A stretch of 64,000 nt of DNA from positions 1 through 64,000 of the forward strand of contig JAJIRX010000767.1 in assembly GCA_023853785.1 (NCBI GenBank), given 5' to 3'. This stretch comes from Psilocybe azurescens (lineage: Eukaryota; Basidiomycota; Agaricomycetes; Agaricales; Agrocybaceae). Position 1 is the stretch's first letter; every line of letters begins with the position of its first letter. The notes beneath the pieces are model-generated. The model saw nothing but the letters and a program-made list of their open reading frames with translations, did not search any database and was not told the origin of the DNA. This document shows positions 60,915 through 64,000 of the stretch, piece after piece. The translations under genes were made by a program, and so were the position numbers.

Positions 60915-61867
60915 ATGACCAACCTGGTAATTGGCCCATCATATCACATTCAAGGCTGCTTTTAACCGCATAATCAGACAACATTCCCATCAATTTTCCT
61001 CTTCAATGTATCGAAAGCCGGTGCTCGACATGTGTCAGATAGTCCAAACGACCAAAGGCTCCTCCTCGCAGCATTCTGCAGCACTTTGCAATCCGCTCTC
61101 GAGAATGAATGGGTCGTCCAGGGTGCAATTTATGCGCCCACAGGGGGTACCGTCTTCATTGACACTGATGATGAGCAGTGGGACGACCATGTCGGGCTTC
61201 CTGCTGATGAAGATCTGTGGAAGATGGTCTCATCAAAGGTACATTTCTCACCTTCTTCATCCAATCCTATTCTCAACATGTTTTTAATTATAGGAGCACC
61301 CAACAGGCATGCAATCGCCTGTCCAGATGTTTGATCAGGTGTGTTTGTCGTGTTGGTATCGCATCAAGGGAATGAATTCGTGTATTAGGCTCCCGGGATA
61401 AAGACAGGCTTCTGCTATATTGACGCGAATCCAACTAACCCACGTTCAGTGATGAAGCAGTTTATTGACGCTATATGCTCTAACCTAAATCAAAGCGAGT
61501 TGGTGTTGAGTGCGTCGTATGGTCCATATGAAGGAGCCAGCATTTTGATGAGGGGAGGGATAGTAAACTGTCAGACTTCTTCTTTTTCCTCTTGTAACAC
61601 AATTAGGCCAATACAGTCTATGAGAAGCGGTGCAGAATTTATATGATTCAGCAGAATCAGCACGTTAATATTTTACTGTGGTGCCAGTTCAAACGTTCAA
61701 GTTGTGTACTAGGCACGTTTGAACATCCAGATAACACGTGCTCATTTGCCGCGTTGCTATTATTGGTGTCTCAGAAAGGTTCAATGCAGGATATCCATAT
61801 CCCGATTAGCTCAAAGCCCTTTGTATGTTTCTCAATTGTCTCACATAGTCGTTCGTCCTTACGATAA
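60915..61867 (+). CDS. Hypothetical multi-exon protein
   Basis: Exons join in one frame across canonical short introns. MTNL (60915) is followed by a 49 nt intron, then TTFPSIFLFNVSKAG, SPNDQRLLLAAFCSTLQSAL, ENEWVVQGAIYAPTGGTVFI, DTDDEQWDDHVGLP. Later exons read EHPTGMQSPVQMFDQ, APGIKTGFCYIDANPTNP, RSVMKQFIDAICSNLNQ and SASYGPYEGASILMRGGI, then ANTVYEKRCRIYMIQQNQ. The frame stops at 61867, though a further intron near 61822 could alter the C-terminus. Several in-frame intron joints make this very likely a real gene. No family was recognised. There is no signal peptide, and one moderately hydrophobic N-terminal stretch. Confidence 0.6.
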
Positions 61868-62050
61868 TCTTTGGATATCTTTGGATGATCTCAAGCCCAA
61901 CTGTCAAACGGTGGCTGATTTTCCACGGTGCAGTCTGTCACCTGAAATAGAGCCAAGCCCCTCATCTCATCGGCAACAAGCGAATTCTATTGCTGACAAT
62001 CGAACCATATTTCCATACTTTGAGGGTCTAGCTACTAAGTAGCAGTTACA

Positions 62051-64000
62051 ATGGAACTACCACCAGGCTTAGTCTACATCTTTGGGCACCTTCCTCGCGT
62101 CCTCATATCTTCAACCTCCACGTACATTGGTCTATACATATTACAAGATCGGCAAGTTCTTCCCAATCTCCCACCATGGGCACCGATTGTCGTGGCTATT
62201 CTTGCGTGGCCTATCATCTTTATTGCTCATCGTTATAACACTCTATGGGCTAACAAGAGAGCGGCGGCGGCTAACGGTGCGGCCATTGCTCCGTTCGTGA
62301 ATAAATCTCCATTGGCTATCATCTCCGAAGTCGTTGAAACTATTCGCAATGGCTATCCCGGTGAGATTTGTTCCCTACATCGTCAGACCACTTGCTGAAG
62401 ATCTCTGCTCGGACGTCCTTTTCAGGAGAGGTTGTACTTCGATGGACAAAAGAATACGGAAATGTGGTTCAATTCGACCTCTTCACCAGTACAGCTGTGC
62501 GTTTCTCCTTATACTGGCGTACAATAGACTTTTGAAATTCGAACTGATGCGTCGGTCAAGATGATTGTTGATGAGCCAGAGCACGTTAAGGTCCCTTGCT
62601 TTACCATTCATCCAAACCAATTTCCCAGCTCATCTATGACCTTCTACTGCAGGCCGTTCTTGCTACACAGTTCGATTCCTTCGCAAAAGGTGACTAGCAT
62701 CATTCATGGATAAGCTAATGTTAGCGGCTGATGCCAACTTGGCTGTTTTTAGGGTCCCTTTTCTTGTCGCAGATGCATTCTTTGCTTGGTGAGGGAGTCT
62801 TTAATGCCGACGGTAAGCTTTATTCGAGTTGTTTTGGAAGTAATTCCTTAACTCTTTATACTCAGGCGAGATGTGGAAGTGCGTATCCACTCAACCCACG
62901 GATAAGTATTATGTGATCAAACCGAACTCCATAGGTTCCACCGGGCAATGACAAGACCATTCTTCACTCGGGAACGCATCAGTGACTTCGAGATCTACGA
63001 CCGTAATTGGGACCTTTCTTTGAAGCTAGCCAAAGAGAGAATTGAGGAAGGACATTCTATTGATATTCAGGTGGGTTCAATAGGGACCCACTCATTTTCA
63101 CCAATTACTAGACAATTGATTTCAGGATCTCGTGTCCCGGTTTACCCTCGATTCTGCTACCGAGTTTCTATTTGGTGCTTCTGTTGGATCTCTGTCTGCC
63201 GGTATACCATACCCTCCAGCACACATAGAGAGCAACACGCCGTCGTTCTACAACCATCCCTCCACCAAGTTCGTCAAAGCTTTTACTGAAGGGTTAACTC
63301 TGGCTGCCGTTCGCACGGGCTTGGGCCGGGAGTGGCCACTAGCAGAGTTCGGTCATGACAAAATCACTCCATTGCGCAAAGTTATGGATGAGTTTACTGA
63401 CCCCTTGATGAAAATGGCACTAGCAAAGCGGGAACAGGACTTGGCTGATGGTATCGAGTCCAAAGACAAGGAAGAGATGACCCTGCTCGCCCATCTGGTC
63501 AATCACACTCAAGGTCAGATTATCTGCACGACCACTGGCTTCATAGAACTAATCAATCCCGTAGATCCTAAAATGTTGAAGGACGAGGTATGCAGGTCCC
63601 GGGCACTCTGGAGTTATCGACGATCCGATCTGATGTAGGCACTTTATAGCTTATCAATCTTCTCGTAGCCGGACGAGACACGGTATGTCCACCAGTTCCC
63701 GTCGGATCAGATACTTACCACAGTCAATTAGACAATGTGCCTGCTAACGTTTGCGATCTACATGTTAGCGGAGCACCCGGACATCGAGAAACGCCTTCGT
63801 CAGGAGATTTTTGACAAGGTTGGACCCACTGGTGGACCTAAATACGAACAAATGCGAGACATGAAGTATACGAGAGCATTCCTCAATGGTATGTCCTATC
63901 TCGAGTCATCCTCGTTTCCATTTGAGCAATGATATTATTGACAACAGAGGTTCTACGACTCTATCCACCTGTGTGAGTGGCTAGGATTAATCACGTGATG
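62051..64000 (+). CDS. Cytochrome P450 (CYP63/CYP5136-like), cut by window end
   Basis: Same family as the array at 32.8-42.2 kb, with the same exon plan but more diverged. MELPPGLVYIFGHLPRVLI, then an LPPWAPIVVAILAWPIIFIA span, [86 protein letters not shown], ExxR EVLRLYPP, then the window ends before the haem loop. No frame break was found in the part visible. The AEHPD form resembles the left-edge P450 more than the array genes. Confidence 0.93.

Noticed and set aside
1..64000. CRISPR arrays, operons or prophage-like segments
   Set aside because: No regularly spaced repeats with unique spacers, and gene structure is eukaryotic throughout.

Overview
The window looks like nuclear DNA of a mushroom-forming basidiomycete (Agaricomycetes). 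The genes are cut by many short (about 45-70 nt) GT-AG introns, the products are typical of that group (tandem cytochrome P450s, GRDP/DUF1399 proteins, caspase-domain proteins, a mitochondrial PPR protein, a Sec14 protein), and there is a nuclear tRNA-Leu(CAG) with an intron. I cannot name the genus. I see no CRISPR array, no bacterial operon and no complete autonomous transposon.

Layout. 0-4 kb: the 3' part of a P450 (+) converging on a second P450 of another family (-). 4-6.4 kb: mostly non-coding. 6.4-7.9 kb: an intronless 469-residue protein of unknown function. 8.6-11 kb: SEC14, with a 1.3 kb first intron. 11.3-13.1 kb: alpha/beta hydrolase (-). 14.4-21.8 kb: a tandem pair of glycine-rich-domain (GRDP/DUF1399) genes. 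22-23.3 kb: a single-span membrane protein (-). 24.1 kb: tRNA-Leu. 25.4-27.5 kb: an unknown multi-span membrane protein gene and its decayed duplicate. 27.8-30.2 kb: membrane-anchored protein disulfide isomerase. 31.3-32.1 kb: a broken glutathione S-transferase. 32.8-42.2 kb: three tandem P450 genes. 42.5-44.5 kb: a coilin-like protein. 46.4-47.3 kb: a third member of the unknown membrane family. 47.8-48.1 kb: a 262 bp foldback (MITE-like) element beside a truncated NDR/LATS-type kinase fragment. 50-54.3 kb: PPR protein (-). 55.2-56.5 kb: NmrA/epimerase-like oxidoreductase. 57-59.5 kb: caspase-domain protein (-). 60.9-61.9 kb: unknown multi-exon gene. 62.05 kb to the end: a fifth P450 of the same family, cut by the window edge.

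Four P450s of one family (left edge, 32.8, 35.9, 39.3 kb) plus the one at 62 kb, together with a GST remnant, suggest an expanded xenobiotic or lipid oxidation locus. There is no core biosynthetic enzyme, so I do not call it a secondary-metabolite cluster.

The main caution concerns frame. Nearly every conserved gene here is interrupted by single-base frameshifts, and most lie in runs of C, G or A that appear one base short. Housekeeping genes such as SEC14, the PDI and the PPR gene are affected like the rest. I read this chiefly as uncorrected sequencing or consensus error, so CDS spans below run through such points. Only the GST, the second membrane-family copy and the kinase fragment show losses too large for that explanation.
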